Shown: positions 1 to 10,912, numbered from the stretch's first letter. The stretch: 64,000 bases of DNA from Chrysogorgia sp. JL179-B06 (GCA_035772405.1 JAYKKM010000250.1:1122001-1186000), one strand, 5' to 3'. Translations and numbers: made by a program. The notes: generated by a model not told the origin, from the letters alone.

Positions 1-1558
1 TTTTTTGTCCTTTATATCGAATGGAGTGCCGTAAAGCAATAAAGGAGGGTAGGGAACAGATGGAACATATAATACATTGATTTGTGTGTTTAGTTATTAG
101 GATTAATTATTAAAAATAATGTTAATATGTAAGTAGAATTATACATGTATCTGTATATTAACTTGACGGTACACAAAAAGATGGCGACTGCTACATTTAA
201 CCATGATAATTCCTTGCGCAAGTAAACATTGAATCTCATAGAAATAGTAGAAGATAGAGTTTCAAAAAGATTAAGTTTGGTAAAAAGGAAGCTTTTAAGA
301 AGGGAGGATTCGTTTTTTAAGTACATCACTGAAATTCATGTTAAAAGGTCTCATACTTTAAGTCTTTCATTAGTTGCAAAGTGTTCCCAATCGCAGTTTG
401 TTTTTAGAGTGTCATAAAGCAGTAAATGAAGAGACGGAACTTACGGAAAATATTTGTCTTTTGTTTTTAGCTGCAGAATTTAAAATATTTTATTGGAATT
501 AAAGAAGTGACACATGCTTGGTAAATGACAAGAGTCTATACTAATAGCAGCCAGAATATTGGCTAGTCCTTTCCAACAATTAACAGTGAAAATGAGAAAA
601 AAAGAAGAAAAAAGTGATTTAGGTAGTTACTAGTGTAATACTAAACATAGCATGAAATACTGTTTACTGTTTTAATTTTCTATAAAAAATTTGAAATGCA
701 TAATAAGACAAGTATAGTTGAGAAATTATCAAGATAGAGTCTTGTCATTTGCAAATACATTTATTATGTGAAATTAATGAACATTTGTAAAAGGTGCAGC
801 CCATAGACCACTTTCATAACCAAAACTAATATGAATATTATTTCGATGTCCAATTTAATGAGCCTTTCTCACCTCGTTTGTGCGTTGCAATTGAAAATAT
901 TCTTTGCTTTGTATATATACTCTCTTCTGCAGAGGCTCTATTGATGCGGAATAGAGGAAAACCGCTGAATCTTGCAATGCGGGCGAACAAGGGGAAAGGC
1001 CAGCGGTTATGCTGATTAATGCATTACCATCTACCGCCACGAGCCTGCTAAAAGCCCAAGAAGCCTCTGCAGAGGAGAGGTGTATATACAACTTATATAA
1101 TAACACTAGATGTGAAAATTAATAATACAGTGACTATTCATGGACGGAGAGAGATCCAATGTTCACAGGGAATTGTAAGTCTTTACTCATAAAATATACA
1201 ACCAAGAGAGTACTGTATTTACATTTTACCAGCCTTGGTAGATAATTATCCTGAGTGGATCATAGTATTACATACATATATATGACCAATATCAAAAGTC
1301 TTTATTTCAATAATATTTGTAATGCTAATGAGCCACTCAATATTTCTACCTACGGTACCTGTAACCACCTAATTATTATAATATCTTATATCACGATTGA
1401 GTCAGGACAAATGGACAAAACTTTGTTAGTAAACCTCCTCAATCATGAAATAAGTAAGTTTGCACCCTCGGTTTATAAAAAACTAATTGACCTCGTTCGG
1501 TTCAATAACCTATACTTATACAACCTAATAACTATATATCCTAACAATGCATAAAATA
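1..1558. other. Gene-poor AT-rich stretch
   Basis: No convincing gene is seen here. Short open frames on both strands lack recognisable motifs and have AT-rich composition. The one structured item is a short inverted-repeat element at about 911-1089, listed separately. Confidence 0.5.
911..1089. repeat. Short inverted-repeat element (MITE-like)
   Basis: The left arm (911-936) reads GTATATATACTCTCTTCTGC and continues AGAGGC. The right arm (1062-1089) is its near-perfect reverse complement, ending GGTGTATATAC. The interior of about 125 bp is unrelated and noncoding. The size (about 180 bp) and terminal inverted repeats fit a non-autonomous DNA element. No target duplication could be assigned, because the termini are themselves palindromic (GTATATAC). 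Confidence 0.5.
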
Positions 1559-2237
1559 TTATTCAAATTTCTGATTTGTCTCATTAAAGTATTGATGTCG
1601 CTTTTCTTGATATTGTTCTTTGACCTGGATGGGTAAAGAATTGTACATTTGTGCTAAAATTAACTGCAGTTCTTTAAAGGATAACTCACCATTGGAGTGG
1701 TTAGCAGATACAGCAGACACATTAGCAGACATCTCTTTTACAAACATTGCAAAGGCAAATGGGGGTACTTTCAATGGTTCAGTCCTTTTTATGGTGACAT
1801 CTCTTTGCAGCTGATTCTGATTTTTTCGTTTCTCTTTCAATCTGTTCTGCAATGCAGTGTTTGCTTCAAATCTTGGAATGCAGCGCATCGTTTAAATTGG
1901 ATTTTACTCAAGGACAACAAATACTTCTCGATGGCTGGTGCCTCTTTAGAATCTTTCACATCCAACACATACTGCGGTGATACAATAGCCCAATTTCTCT
2001 GAAAAGAACTGGTGATTCCTGGACTTGCACTGCCCTTGTCGCACTCCTTTTGGGTTGAAATCACAGTTATATTGACAGGCAGGTGTGCAGGGATAGAGGC
2101 TATATCAAGGACTTGACCTCCTTTACCAGATATGATTTCTTTTAACTTGTTTTGGTTAAGCTTAATTGATGCAAATGAGCCAACCAAGGCGAACCGTTTG
2201 CCGCTTAGAGGACCAAGATCATCCACGGAATCCCTTT
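1559..2237 (-). pseudogene. BRCT + HMG-box-like segment, frameshifted
   Basis: The minus frame beginning near 2226 starts with GPLSGKRFALVGSF and contains NWAIVSPQYVLDV. That is the pattern of a BRCT fold: a GxxFALVG start and a W near the end. A second minus frame (1559-1888) continues with PPFAFAMFVKE and later LSFKELQLIL and YQEKRHQYFNE, which resembles an HMG box (P-F-x-F-x-x-F start, basic tail). The two frames overlap at 1837-1888 and share the same underlying residues, so a one-base indel near 1870 probably separates them. An acceptor-like AG precedes the BRCT at about 2238, suggesting these are 3' exons of a longer minus gene, possibly the EnSpm-like gene upstream. BRCT and HMG calls are from motif recognition only. 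Confidence 0.55.
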
Positions 2238-3158
2238 CGAATTAAAAAAAACTGTTATTAAAACCAAATAACGTGAGATTCAGTAATTGAACTGGATTGT
2301 AAATCACATTTTGATTTTTGGATGAAAAACCAGAAATCAAGTTTAGGTCAATACTGAAGAAAACTGTGAGACAGCCCCTTTAACCAAGATTGGCAAATTT
2401 AGCCTATATAAATGGCTAAACTTACCCAAGTACTAAAAAATCAAGTTGCTTACCTTTCAGGATTTCATATAGCATTGTGATTTCTCATTGGGCGAAATCA
2501 AATTTAGCCTAAATTTGTAAAGATTTTCCATACTTTCCGAAATTCTCCATAGTTGTTAGGTAATTCATATATGATAACTTGATCATTGCATGATTTATCA
2601 GTTTACAGTCAATAAGACACTTTGGACTAAAATAGGGTGACAGTAGCCCATAAACATAATGGAGCATGAGTTCTATAATCACTGATATACAAAGTTTATT
2701 TTAAAATTATATAGATGAAAAATGGACAATATTTACAAGTATGTACCAATTAGTTGACTTGGACATTTTAACAGAGAACTCTTTGACTTCTTGGTTTTGA
2801 GAAGACTCCAGCAGCTCGCTTTTCCATGGCTCTAAGCCTTTTTCAATCAAGTAATTTGATATCATCTAAAAGCCCAATCATAAGATTGGAATTAATATAT
2901 AAAAAATATGTTCATGTTCATTCATTTAATATATATTATTTATTATCTGGCCAGGCGGTCCATCTGAAAAATGAAGCATTTTCATTGGTTCCTGAGCTGA
3001 GACCAGCAGCATGAACCGCTCAAACGAACACAAGCTAACGCTGGCTTTTCGTGAGTGACAACGAAGATGAATAGAAGTTTAATAAATTTAAAAGTCTCGT
3101 ATAATCATTGGATTTGATTGATACAAGATTTCATTAAATCATATTTATTGCCACCTAC
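2238..3158. other. Intron-like AT-rich spacer
   Basis: This stretch lies between the DUF4218-like exon and the BRCT-like segment, both on minus. It has long AT tracts. A possible small minus exon around 2750-2830 reads in one frame as a charged, Glu/Lys-rich peptide, but no splice pair could be confirmed. Confidence 0.35.
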
Positions 3159-3347
3159 TTGATCTCCTGCCCCTCTGGTTCCGCTAAAGCCTTTAAGCAA
3201 ATGAGCAATCATAGCCTCAAATGGAAAAGCAGAATGACTCCATAGTGGACCAAAGTTGGTCAGCTGATCTTCTAGATGTAGCAAGTTATGCACATTAATC
3301 GTTTCGCTCCTTTCACCTGGTAAATTTAAAATGAAAAAAGTAAACAT
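3159..3347 (-). CDS. EnSpm/CACTA-like transposase exon (DUF4218-like)
   Basis: The minus frame contains TINVHNLLHL, then GPLWSHSAFPFEAMIAHLLK and GFSGTRGAGDQ. This is the NVHxLLHL...GPLWxxSxFxFE...GT signature of the DUF4218-type C-terminal part of metazoan EnSpm/CACTA transposases. The exon appears to start after an acceptor (CCAG at about 3319-3322) and ends at a donor (CAA then GTAGGT) at 3158/3159. Its phase matches the upstream exon: G from 3517 plus GT gives a Gly before the next Glu. This indicates a spliced gene or a once-functional spliced transposase. Confidence 0.7.
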
Positions 3348-3516
3348 ATTAAGAACCTACTGTAGGGTTCAATAACATCAAATCACATCACTGTAGAGCA
3401 CAAATATGGCTTTGCTATTTGGTATCAATTTTACATGTATCATCCAGTTGTGGTGCACTTCCAGACCCATGTATGACTCTTGGAATAGTACAAAACAGCT
3501 TTAATTTAATCGAAAC

Positions 3517-3714
3517 CATAAAAGCTTTTAATCAATCTGCAAAATGCTTCGAACATTGTTCCAACTAATTTCACTTCTTCAACACTAATGTTCTTCTTCA
3601 GACTTATCCATACTGCTGTAACAAACAACCTCAAATGATGGAAAATCTGATCTGGTAGTAACCCCTTTAAAACTGGAAGGCTGAAATATAACAACCAATG
3701 CTGCATTTCGCTAG
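3517..3714 (-). CDS. EnSpm/CACTA-like transposase exon
   Basis: The minus frame reads SEMQHWLLYFSLPVLKGLLP followed by a helical segment ending RLIKSFYG. The (W)KASE..WLLYxSLPxL motif is characteristic of metazoan EnSpm/CACTA transposases, just before the DUF4218-like block. An acceptor TTTTAG lies at about 3715-3720 and a donor GGTTTC at 3516. The previous exon ends TGG AAA G, so its G plus CT at this exon start restores GCT (Ala), giving YWKASE across the junction. That phase match strongly supports real splicing. Confidence 0.72.
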
Positions 3715-3828
3715 CTAAAACAAAATTAAGACTTAATTAAATTATTGCACTGAAAGTAAACATAATATGATGAAAGACCTAGAGTATAGAAAACCTAACA
3801 GTATAGATACCTTTCCAGTATTTCATGT

Positions 3829-3930
3829 AGGACAGTGAACGGGGTTTTCGGTTGTGGAACTGAAATAGAATCGAGTTTCTTGTCAACTTCATGAATAGCA
3901 GCTCTCACACAATATTCTGACCCGGAATGT
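3829..3930 (-). pseudogene. EnSpm/CACTA-like exon with internal frameshift
   Basis: One minus frame gives VDKKLDSISVPQPKTP and another gives PRSLSYMKYWK, the latter leading into a GTATCT donor. Family members read through an I/V-D-x-L...PP...PRxL...KYWKASE block. Two frames are needed here, so an indel probably lies in the run CCGAAAACCCC. A stop also precedes the block upstream (poly-A run at about 3935). The gene was a spliced EnSpm-like transposase but this copy looks inactive. Confidence 0.55.
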
Positions 3931-4161
3931 TAAAAAAAAGCTTTCAGTAACCTTTTTGCTACACCTGTAATTTAGAGAATGAAGAATTATGTAAAAGTAA
4001 TTGCCGTTAGTACTGACGATCATCCATCATCAAGTATTCGTCAGTAACGCTTGTTTTCGTCTTGAATCTTAACAGGGAAAAGTACAGTGTACACTTACCC
4101 TGTAGAATACAATGCATATAGTCTACAGGTACATTTGAAGGCACGTCAATGACATTGTGAA

Positions 4162-5601
4162 GTATAGAACAGTGCCTTTTTTAAGGATTTTTCCCTGGGG
4201 GGGCAAAATGTAACAAATGGAACCCACACACGCCGCAAGGCGCGTCATCCTAGGGGGGTCCGGAGACATGCCCCGCAGAAATTTTTTGAATTATAGGCTC
4301 CCGCAAATGAATGACATTTCTGACATTCTGAGAGCAGTTTTGAGAGAAATCCAACAATTTCATGTAGAGGTCAACCCATACGGCTTTTTCGTGCCGATGC
4401 GATATCCGATATTGTTTTTGTCAATATCGGCCGATATCCGATCCGATATTTTTGTAACATGTGGTTTAAAACTTTAAAGTCGACGCCCAGCTGTCAAATA
4501 ACGCTAATTATTAACGAAACAGTGTCAAACTACAGTAAACGTTTAACTGATTGTTGTTTTTATATAAAGAACAGAAGAATAATCGACAAATACGACAAAC
4601 TGATAATCTAAAACGAAGCAGTGTGACAAGTTAGTAACGACTACCTGTCGGCTCACGGCTATATTAAATTGGCGTTGCGAAATTTGATTCCTGCATCTCT
4701 TTGACAGAGTTTAATTCAATGCAAATTTAAGTGTGGAAAGAATCACTCGCAACTGCGACGTCCAAAGTCTATACTAGGCTTAACTGTTTTGAAATGTGTA
4801 GAACGTCGATATTACTTTATGGCATCCGCCGCCGGAAATACAAGCGTCTGCACGCAGGCTAATATTACAACGGAATTTTGAAATTCGACCGCAAAAGTTT
4901 AAAATTGGCTATCGGTAAAAAAATCGGATATACTTGTCGAATGTTGCCGATCCGATATTTTGCCGCTATTGCAAAATATCGGCCCCATCCGATATGCCGA
5001 TCCGATTACCGGTTGACCTCTAATTTCATGAGAACTCCATTTTTGGATTTTTATGCCTTTTTCTAAACTTTTAGGTGAATTTCCCATTAAACAATACTTG
5101 AAAACTTTTTCAGAAGAACTTTTTATTTGCAACAAAGTCTCTGTTTGTAAGTGTCAACACATGGCCTTGAGAGACGTCTGTTTTTCTTTTTTAAGGATAC
5201 AACAGCAGGCCTTGGGTCATATGCAGCAGTTGGGACACCATTCCAAGCTATGCCCAAGCTATGACCAAGCTATCACTTAAGTTTTTTTGTGATGTTGAGG
5301 TCCTGAGCTTTGTGTACAAAATGTTGTATGTTGAAACACTTCTTTCAACTGTCATATTGTCTGGTGAAATTACCACAACTGCAGAAAGCAGTTCTCTTAC
5401 CAACGGGGTTTTGTGTCAGTATATTTTTCTCGTTAGCAATTTATAGGCCTTGATTTACCACTGAAGTGACTGAACAGTCTCAAAAAAGGCTTAACAAGCA
5501 TTTTTTCCAGGGGCAAAAATGTGGTCACTGGGGGGGGGGGGCAAAGTTGATTACTTGCCCCCCCCCCCAGATATATAGTTTAAAAAGGCACTGGTATAGA
5601 A
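4162..5601. mobile_element. Outer hAT-type element with 8-bp TSD
   Basis: The element spans 4170-5593. It begins CAGTGCCTTTTTTAA and ends TTTAAAAAGGCACTG, an inverted terminal repeat with the canonical hAT CAGNG start. It is flanked on both sides by the identical 8-mer GTATAGAA (4162-4169 and 5594-5601). hAT transposases make 8-bp duplications. The interior has G-rich and C-rich runs (CTGGGGGGG near the left end, a run of C near 5561) and no intact transposase, so it is non-autonomous or decayed. It contains a second hAT-type element. It sits inside the minus EnSpm-like gene, between its middle and C-terminal exons. Confidence 0.85.
4357..5030. mobile_element. Inner hAT-type non-autonomous element, 8-bp TSD
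   Basis: The element spans 4365-5022. It begins TAGAGGTCAACC and ends GGTTGACCTCTA and is flanked by perfect 8-bp repeats ATTTCATG at 4357-4364 and 5023-5030. Both subterminal regions are packed with the word CCGATAT / ATATCGG in both orientations. Such subterminal repeats commonly bind hAT transposases; that role is inferred here. The middle has no long open frame. It is inserted in the outer hAT element, giving a clear age order: outer first, inner later. Confidence 0.85.
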
Positions 5602-6024
5602 GGACCTTTCACTCCAAATATCTGCAATCGAAAATATTAAAACAGAAAAGCTAGAGGTTACTAGAAAGTCATTTAGAGAGTCTAGAGAGTCATTTGGAAA
5701 GTCTGTTGAAAGCTATACTTGTCTATAATTATTAATTTTGTCAATTATTTTGAGTAATGATGCGCCTACTGGTTTTCTTGACACTTCAGCTACATGAGCA
5801 TGAACCCGGGTTTCTTGTGACGTTCTCAGCTTGTGACCATTCTGTTTAAACGGGAAAACTCTGACGTTTCCGGCAACATCTAATTTCTTTCCAGGATGTA
5901 AGCAATTCTACAATGACATTGCAATTCGTACAAAAAAGGACATAATTAGAAAGTAAATCTCATTTGAACCTATTTGAAAGAACGCCCGATTTAAAACGTC
6001 AACGAGCAATCCTATAGCTTATAA

Positions 6025-6177
6025 TAGATTAATTTTAGCTCTAGATGCACACTAGTGAAATAAGCACAAGCACAATAAGCACTTCGTGGTAGATAAATTA
6101 TTTTGAATTTAGAAAAAACAAAGAGTTAAATTGTGCTTATTTCACTAGTGTGGATATAGGGCTTAAATATTAATCTA
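6025..6177. mobile_element. Small MITE with ~44-bp inverted ends
   Basis: The left arm begins TAGATTAATTTTAGC and runs to ACTAGTGAAATAAGCACA. The right arm is its imperfect reverse complement, including TTGTGCTTATTTCACTAGTG and ending ATTAATCTA. The total is about 153 bp with a short AT-rich centre. It lies in an intron of the EnSpm-like gene. No target duplication is certain. Confidence 0.6.
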
Positions 6178-6215
6178 TATATACTTGAAGGTATGATAAG
6201 ATGGCAAATACTCAC

Positions 6216-6343
6216 GCAACAACCAAATTTACCATTGAACTGCTTCATGTTAGTAACTATTGCCTTGGCCGGCAAATCACAAACAACACATAAAAGACGA
6301 ACATATGAGGTGTACATAATTCCCATAGACGTCCATTGTACAC
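6216..6343 (-). CDS. EnSpm/CACTA-like transposase middle exon
   Basis: The minus frame reads YVRLLCVVCDLPAKAIVTNM then KQFNGKFGCC. The block DLPAxAxVxNMKQFNGxxGC is a hallmark of metazoan EnSpm/CACTA transposases: a catalytic-domain Asp followed by a Cys-containing segment. A clear acceptor (TTTATGTAG at 6344-6352) and donor (TGC then GTGAGT at 6215/6216) bound the exon. It is uninterrupted, unlike neighbouring exons. Confidence 0.72.
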
Positions 6344-7129
6344 CTACATAAAATAATTATATTTAGTATGTGTGTATCATGCATGACATGACATGCTGAA
6401 CTAATGACTTTAAGACCAAGGTCAAGGAAACTTTCATGTCTGACTAAAGTGTAAAACGACCTTAACAGACCTTAATTTTCTTCGATTTTTCGGCTGTGTA
6501 AAGATAGATCTGTAATGATCAATGCGCTTTGCAAATTATTAATTATTGAAAAACAGTTTTCATTAAAATTACTATTTCGATCATTAGGCAATCTGGAAAA
6601 ACGTCTCTAAAAATACAGTTTCTATCAATATGAAAAAACACTGTCCATATCTAATGTATAGGCTCAATGACACACTGAACCTCGTACCCATGCAGGGTCT
6701 TCATTCTAAAGACTGTTAATTTACTTAAATGGTACGAGATTTACGCAGGATACCAGGGCGATTAGCCCGAGCAGTCAGTCAGTTTGATGATGAACACCGA
6801 TGGTGCCCCTGTTTTTAAATCAAATAAATTCTCTATCTGGCCTGTATACGTTTGTATTGTCGAGCTACCACCAAGTATAAGGTAACAACTATTGCCATTG
6901 TCATATTCCTTTGTCATAATTTTGGGGGATTAACATTTTTGAAGCGGATTTGGAGGGCACGAGTACATTTTCATGAATTTCATATTCTGAAGTTTTATCC
7001 AAAGTGAAAAACACAATCACATAACAGCTGCAGCATTCCATATAGCTCAGTGAATCGTTTGACTGCATAAATCGCTTATATGTTCGGCAATATGTTGACT
7101 GTGGGTATATTTTCTATATATGTGTGTGT

Positions 7130-7131
7130 GT

Positions 7132-7173
<42 letters not shown>

Positions 7174-7230
7174 TATAATATATATATATAATATTATAAT
7201 ATATATATATATATATAAAAATATATATAA
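7130..7230. repeat. (AT)n microsatellite
   Basis: This is an imperfect AT-dinucleotide run with short TAATAT interruptions. Open frames made only of Ile and Tyr codons here are artefacts of the repeat. Confidence 0.95.
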
Positions 7231-7495
7231 TCTTCCAGGAATAGTTGAAAACTTTTACTTGAAGTATTTTTGCTGACATGATTTGTGGCTGACAAATTAC
7301 TCCGACTATTTTTGGAGTCGAGTGATTAAATTCCTATACGTGCTGTTCATTAAATATTGACGCATTTGATTTTTTTAGAAAATACGGCTCGTTACTCAGG
7401 TTTGGGATCGAAACTTGATGAGGAAGACATGTCTCTCGAACCTTTTGGTATTATATAGCTCGTCCCCAAAAAGCTAAAATCAGACACTTATCTCT

Positions 7496-7700
7496 TCATC
7501 TAGATATTATGTAAAGAATATCCTCTTGGTTGGACTTTGGTATGGGCCACAAAAACCAAATATGAATGTCTTCATGAAACCTATTGTTGACGAAATCCAG
7601 TAACAAGGCCATCCTGATTTTTTCTGTAATATCTACCACCACTAATATCTGACAGCTTAGGAGGCTCTTCACAATTCTCAGAATTCGCAAACCTCAATTA
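7496..7700 (-). pseudogene. Probable EnSpm/CACTA-like exon, frameshifted
   Basis: In one minus frame the stretch reads PPKLSDISGGRYYRKNQDGL. In the other it continues FHEDIHIWFLWPIPKS. EnSpm-like transposases have a D-G-x-x-Y block followed by a tract leading to WPI near the first catalytic Asp, which fits this order. Two frames are needed, so at least one indel is present. Position and orientation agree with the exons on either side. Confidence 0.45.
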
Positions 7701-7820
7701 CACTCGCGTTCTCTAAAACGAAGTTAAGAAAAAGATATTTTTTACTTGCTGTTTCAGATGTCTTTTAATGTACCTCTATTCAGGCAGAACTGTCATTCGG
7801 TTTCAATTGATTTTATTTCA

Positions 7821-8752
7821 TTATATTATCTCTTCAACCATATATTTACCTTTTAAAACAAAATGAAGTTGCGGTTCTATCGGAATTTGACGGAAGTACG
7901 TCGATTTTTGTTTATCTTTTGGAACTGCGTGTCCTGAAGAACAAGTCGCATCATCTATGTTTTCCAAGGGAACAAAGCACGTATTGCAAAGCTTTCTTTT
8001 GGGAGAATCTTCTAGCATCGGAATTATTTTTGAAAATAATCGACGGCTCGATCGAGGCAATTTATTTTCCTCTGGACAGTGAAGAGAAATCAAATAAAGG
8101 AGGTCATCAACCGCTGTTCGATGTAGTTTGTACCTTCTAGAAAACTGAGCAATCAACAGAGCGCTACCACGCATGGAAATACGGGAGCCATCATAGACAG
8201 GGATTTCAAACTCGTTAACATCTTCTTCGTGCATTTCGCTATCGGTCGATTCGTAATCACTTTGCCTTTCAGGTTGACCTTTCAGATTCACTCCCCATTT
8301 CACTTGAAATTTCACACTTCAGAACCGCTGTTGGTTTCCAAATCGCATGTTTCTGAATTTGTCAATGCTTCGTCGGCTACGTTGTAGGACGGCATATTGC
8401 TGTTGTTTGTTTCTGAAGCACAAGTTCTGAAAGTACCAGTATAGTCACTATTATCATTCTGTTGCGGTTGATTTAAAATCTGATTTGAAACATTTTCATT
8501 GATCGGCGCCTCATCATCTGATGATGAATAGTTTTGAAATTCTAATCTTCTACTATGTCGCGACTGAGAATTACTTGCCGTATGTCGTTCCTTATGATAT
8601 TGACGCTGGTAATAATTTCTCTCCACTGATACGGGTGATTTCCTATGATGATGATATTGTAGATAATTGACGACAGTAACTGTAGATGATCGGTTATATT
8701 GTTCTGGGGAACTGTTGTCTTTGCCTGCTGCAGACGCTCCTGCTGCATACAT
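7821..8752 (-). pseudogene. N-terminal part of EnSpm/CACTA-like transposase
   Basis: Two minus frames overlap at 8312-8315. The first (from 8752) is a low-complexity, His/Asn/Ser-rich leader. The second carries EFEIPVYDGSRISMRGSALL, then RRYKLHRTAVDDLLYLISLH and a cysteine cluster CNTCFVP...CSSGH. The pattern (I/L)YxGSxxSxxxSxLLxxxFxxRHxLxxxAxxDLLxLIxxHxP followed by a CxxC zinc-like cluster is the N-terminus of metazoan EnSpm/CACTA transposases. The frame change near 8312 suggests an indel. The orientation matches the exons at 6.2 and 3.2-3.9 kb, so they are probably one gene of over 5.5 kb. Confidence 0.6.
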
Positions 8753-9313
8753 GGTATGGAAATCCGTCTCTTAGTTTGAACGCCATAAAAGTAGAGTGCT
8801 GCGTAGGTAGTTTGTTACGATATATAAATAGTTAAACTGTGGTGAATTGCCGAAATTTTTACAGAATTAAAACCCGTTTTCAGATATACGTACACTTTTG
8901 CGAACGATTTTTAGAAACTTCCATTCATAAAACCCCTTTAAAAAGTTGATCCCTGTATCATAAGTTTATGTGTACCATATATCTTCATGCCAACTATATT
9001 GGAATCTATAGCTAAATAAACTGGTAAATATCATATCACGCAGCACGGAAATTATGCTTGACATCCTGGGGGAAGCTGCAAAAGACACAGGAGTTTGGTG
9101 TGGTAAAATGAGTGCAGATATGTTTCAATTCTATGGTAACGCGTTTTAACGAACCTAGAATAATAGTGCGTGTAAATTGATATTAGAATAAAAGCTTCAG
9201 CTATAATGTTTAAATGTTTTTGTAATGATAGATTATTTATATAACTGGGACAAGATAAATTTATAAACCTGTGCTGAACCGGAAATTTAGATTTAACTCA
9301 ACTCAACTTAACT

Positions 9314-9385
9314 TATAGCAAAGTGAAAAGGTGGTGAACTGCCGAGATTAACGAGATACTGACGTTTCGAGCGGAGCCCTTCATT
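9314..9385 (-). repeat. Hammerhead-core-like hairpin repeat, copy A
   Basis: The plus strand begins TATAGCAAAGTGAAAAGG, then TGGTGAACTGCC, and ends near ACTGACGTTTCGAGCGGAGC. On minus this gives GGGCTCCGCTCGAAACGTC, a stem GGGC/GCTC followed by GAAAC. The CTGANGA box expected 5' of the stem is lost (it reads AAATGA). The same module occurs at 28302-28378 and 29191-29272. In known elements, similar hammerhead modules sit in Penelope-like pseudo-LTRs; assignment here is by motif only. Confidence 0.45.
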
Positions 9386-9460
9386 TAACTTAACACGATA
9401 ACAATATGGGTCTTTTTCTAAACGTGCATTATGCGCGTAATTTTCAACTTCCTTTTATAG

Positions 9461-9529
9461 GTCCAAAAGATAGATTAGAAGCACTCCAAACAACAATGGA
9501 AGGAGTTCTGAGTAACAACGCAAGCAAAG
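9461..9529 (+). CDS. BEN-domain-like gene, early exon
   Basis: The exon is bounded by an acceptor (CCTTTTATAG) and a donor (AAAG then GTAAAA). It reads PKDRLEALQTTMEGVLSNNA ending SK, and ends in phase 1 with G. The next exon at 10913 starts CA, completing GCA (Ala). The phase match across 1.4 kb, with a transposon in the intron, supports one gene. An upstream first exon might lie around 9054-9105 (ATGCTTGACATCCTGGGG), but this is uncertain. Confidence 0.55.
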
Positions 9530-9565
9530 GTAAAATATTCATTTTCCCACATTTATACTAGAATA

Positions 9566-10378
9566 CCGGGTGACCCAAAAAAAAGTACTCCGGTTTGATT
9601 CATAATAACTTCTAAACGAGTGAAGTTATTAAACTGAAATAACTTTCATTAGATAGATGGAAGACTAACTTAGATTTTGAAATATGACAGTTGTATTTTA
9701 CTTAAAAATTCACGGAGATATTAATGTTCAAACTCGGTAGCATATTTCTGGATGTGTCTAAAATATGCAAAAAACGCCGTATCAAATTCTTAATGTTGGA
9801 TGTCTCTGGGGAGTTGCATGTTATGTCTTGTGGAGTTATGGTTTGATTGTGTTTCATTCTGAGTTTATTCTGAACATGAACAAATTTGGAATGTACCACA
9901 TGATCAGCAACCGTAGAATTTAGAAGAGCTTCGCAGCATGCCGTAATCTAGAACAACGAATGATCCATGACTCCTTCGACGCAATGGTGTCACGGGCTAG
10001 GCAGTGCATTCGTGCTAGAGGACACGCGATTCCGAACGAATAAATCTTGCTTGTATTTTGTAAATAATAATACTTCGTTTCATAACAAACAATTTGTCAA
10101 GTGTCATTTATTTACTGCTAATAGTGCGTGTTTCAGTTGAGCAAAGCTTGATTAATATTTGATACGGCGTTTTTTGCATATTTTAGACACATCCAGAAAT
10201 ATGCTACCGAGTTTGAACATTAATATCTCCGTGAATTTTTAAGTAAAATACAACTGTCATATTTCAAAATCTAAGTTAGTCTTCCATCTATCTAATGAAA
10301 GTTATTTCAGTTTAATAGCTTCACTCGTTTAGAAGTTATTATGAATCAAACCGGAGTACTTTTTTTTGGGTCACCCGG
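9566..10378 (+). mobile_element. Tc1/mariner-type foldback element
   Basis: The 813-bp element has near-identical inverted ends of about 225 bp starting CCGGGTGACCCAAAAAAAAG, and is flanked by TA on both sides (9564-9565, 10379-10380). The short middle encodes, on plus, the peptide HDSFDAMVSRARQCIRARGH ending shortly after at a stop. That resembles the extreme C-terminus of a Tc1/mariner-superfamily transposase. It is a deletion derivative that kept both long ends and the last ~30 codons. It lies in the intron between the first two recognised BEN-gene exons. Confidence 0.75.
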
Positions 10379-10912
10379 TATACGTTTATGATATACGAGA
10401 TTGACTGCCATTCACTATCGAAAAAATAGTTTCATCCTGCATACCGGGACAACTTTGAGGTATAAACAAACAAACATTGCGCTAAATTGTGATCAAATAT
10501 TGTCGTGAAGATTACGATTTTTTTAGGCGTTTAAGATCGTTAATATAATTGTTTACCTTTATATACCTTACAAAATATGCCTAACAACACCAGCCGTGTA
10601 CGTCGAGATCGGGCAAATGAAATTCAGGAAAATTTTCATACCGCTTGATATCGGTAGCTACTGCCTTCTGGCCGAGATCTCGGCAAGTGTGATTGTGTGA
10701 ACGCAACGGAATGTTCAATAGGCAAATAACTAGGAGCCGAGATGTCGCTGAACCAGCTTGGTTTCCGGGATCATATATGAATGGGTTCTAAAGGCTAAAT
10801 GTGTTTCCTTTGTATAAATTTAGAAATTTGGTCAGGTTTTTAATGATTTTTGGCTCTAGTCTGGGGCTAAGAGTATGATGATTCATATTGATTATTTATC
10901 TTTAAACTTCAG

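Noticed and set aside
5521..5572. G and C homopolymer runs that might form a quadruplex
   Set aside because: They belong to the outer hAT element's subterminal region and no further function can be shown.
7076..7279. Minus open frame rich in Ile and Tyr
   Set aside because: It is translated AT microsatellite, not a gene.
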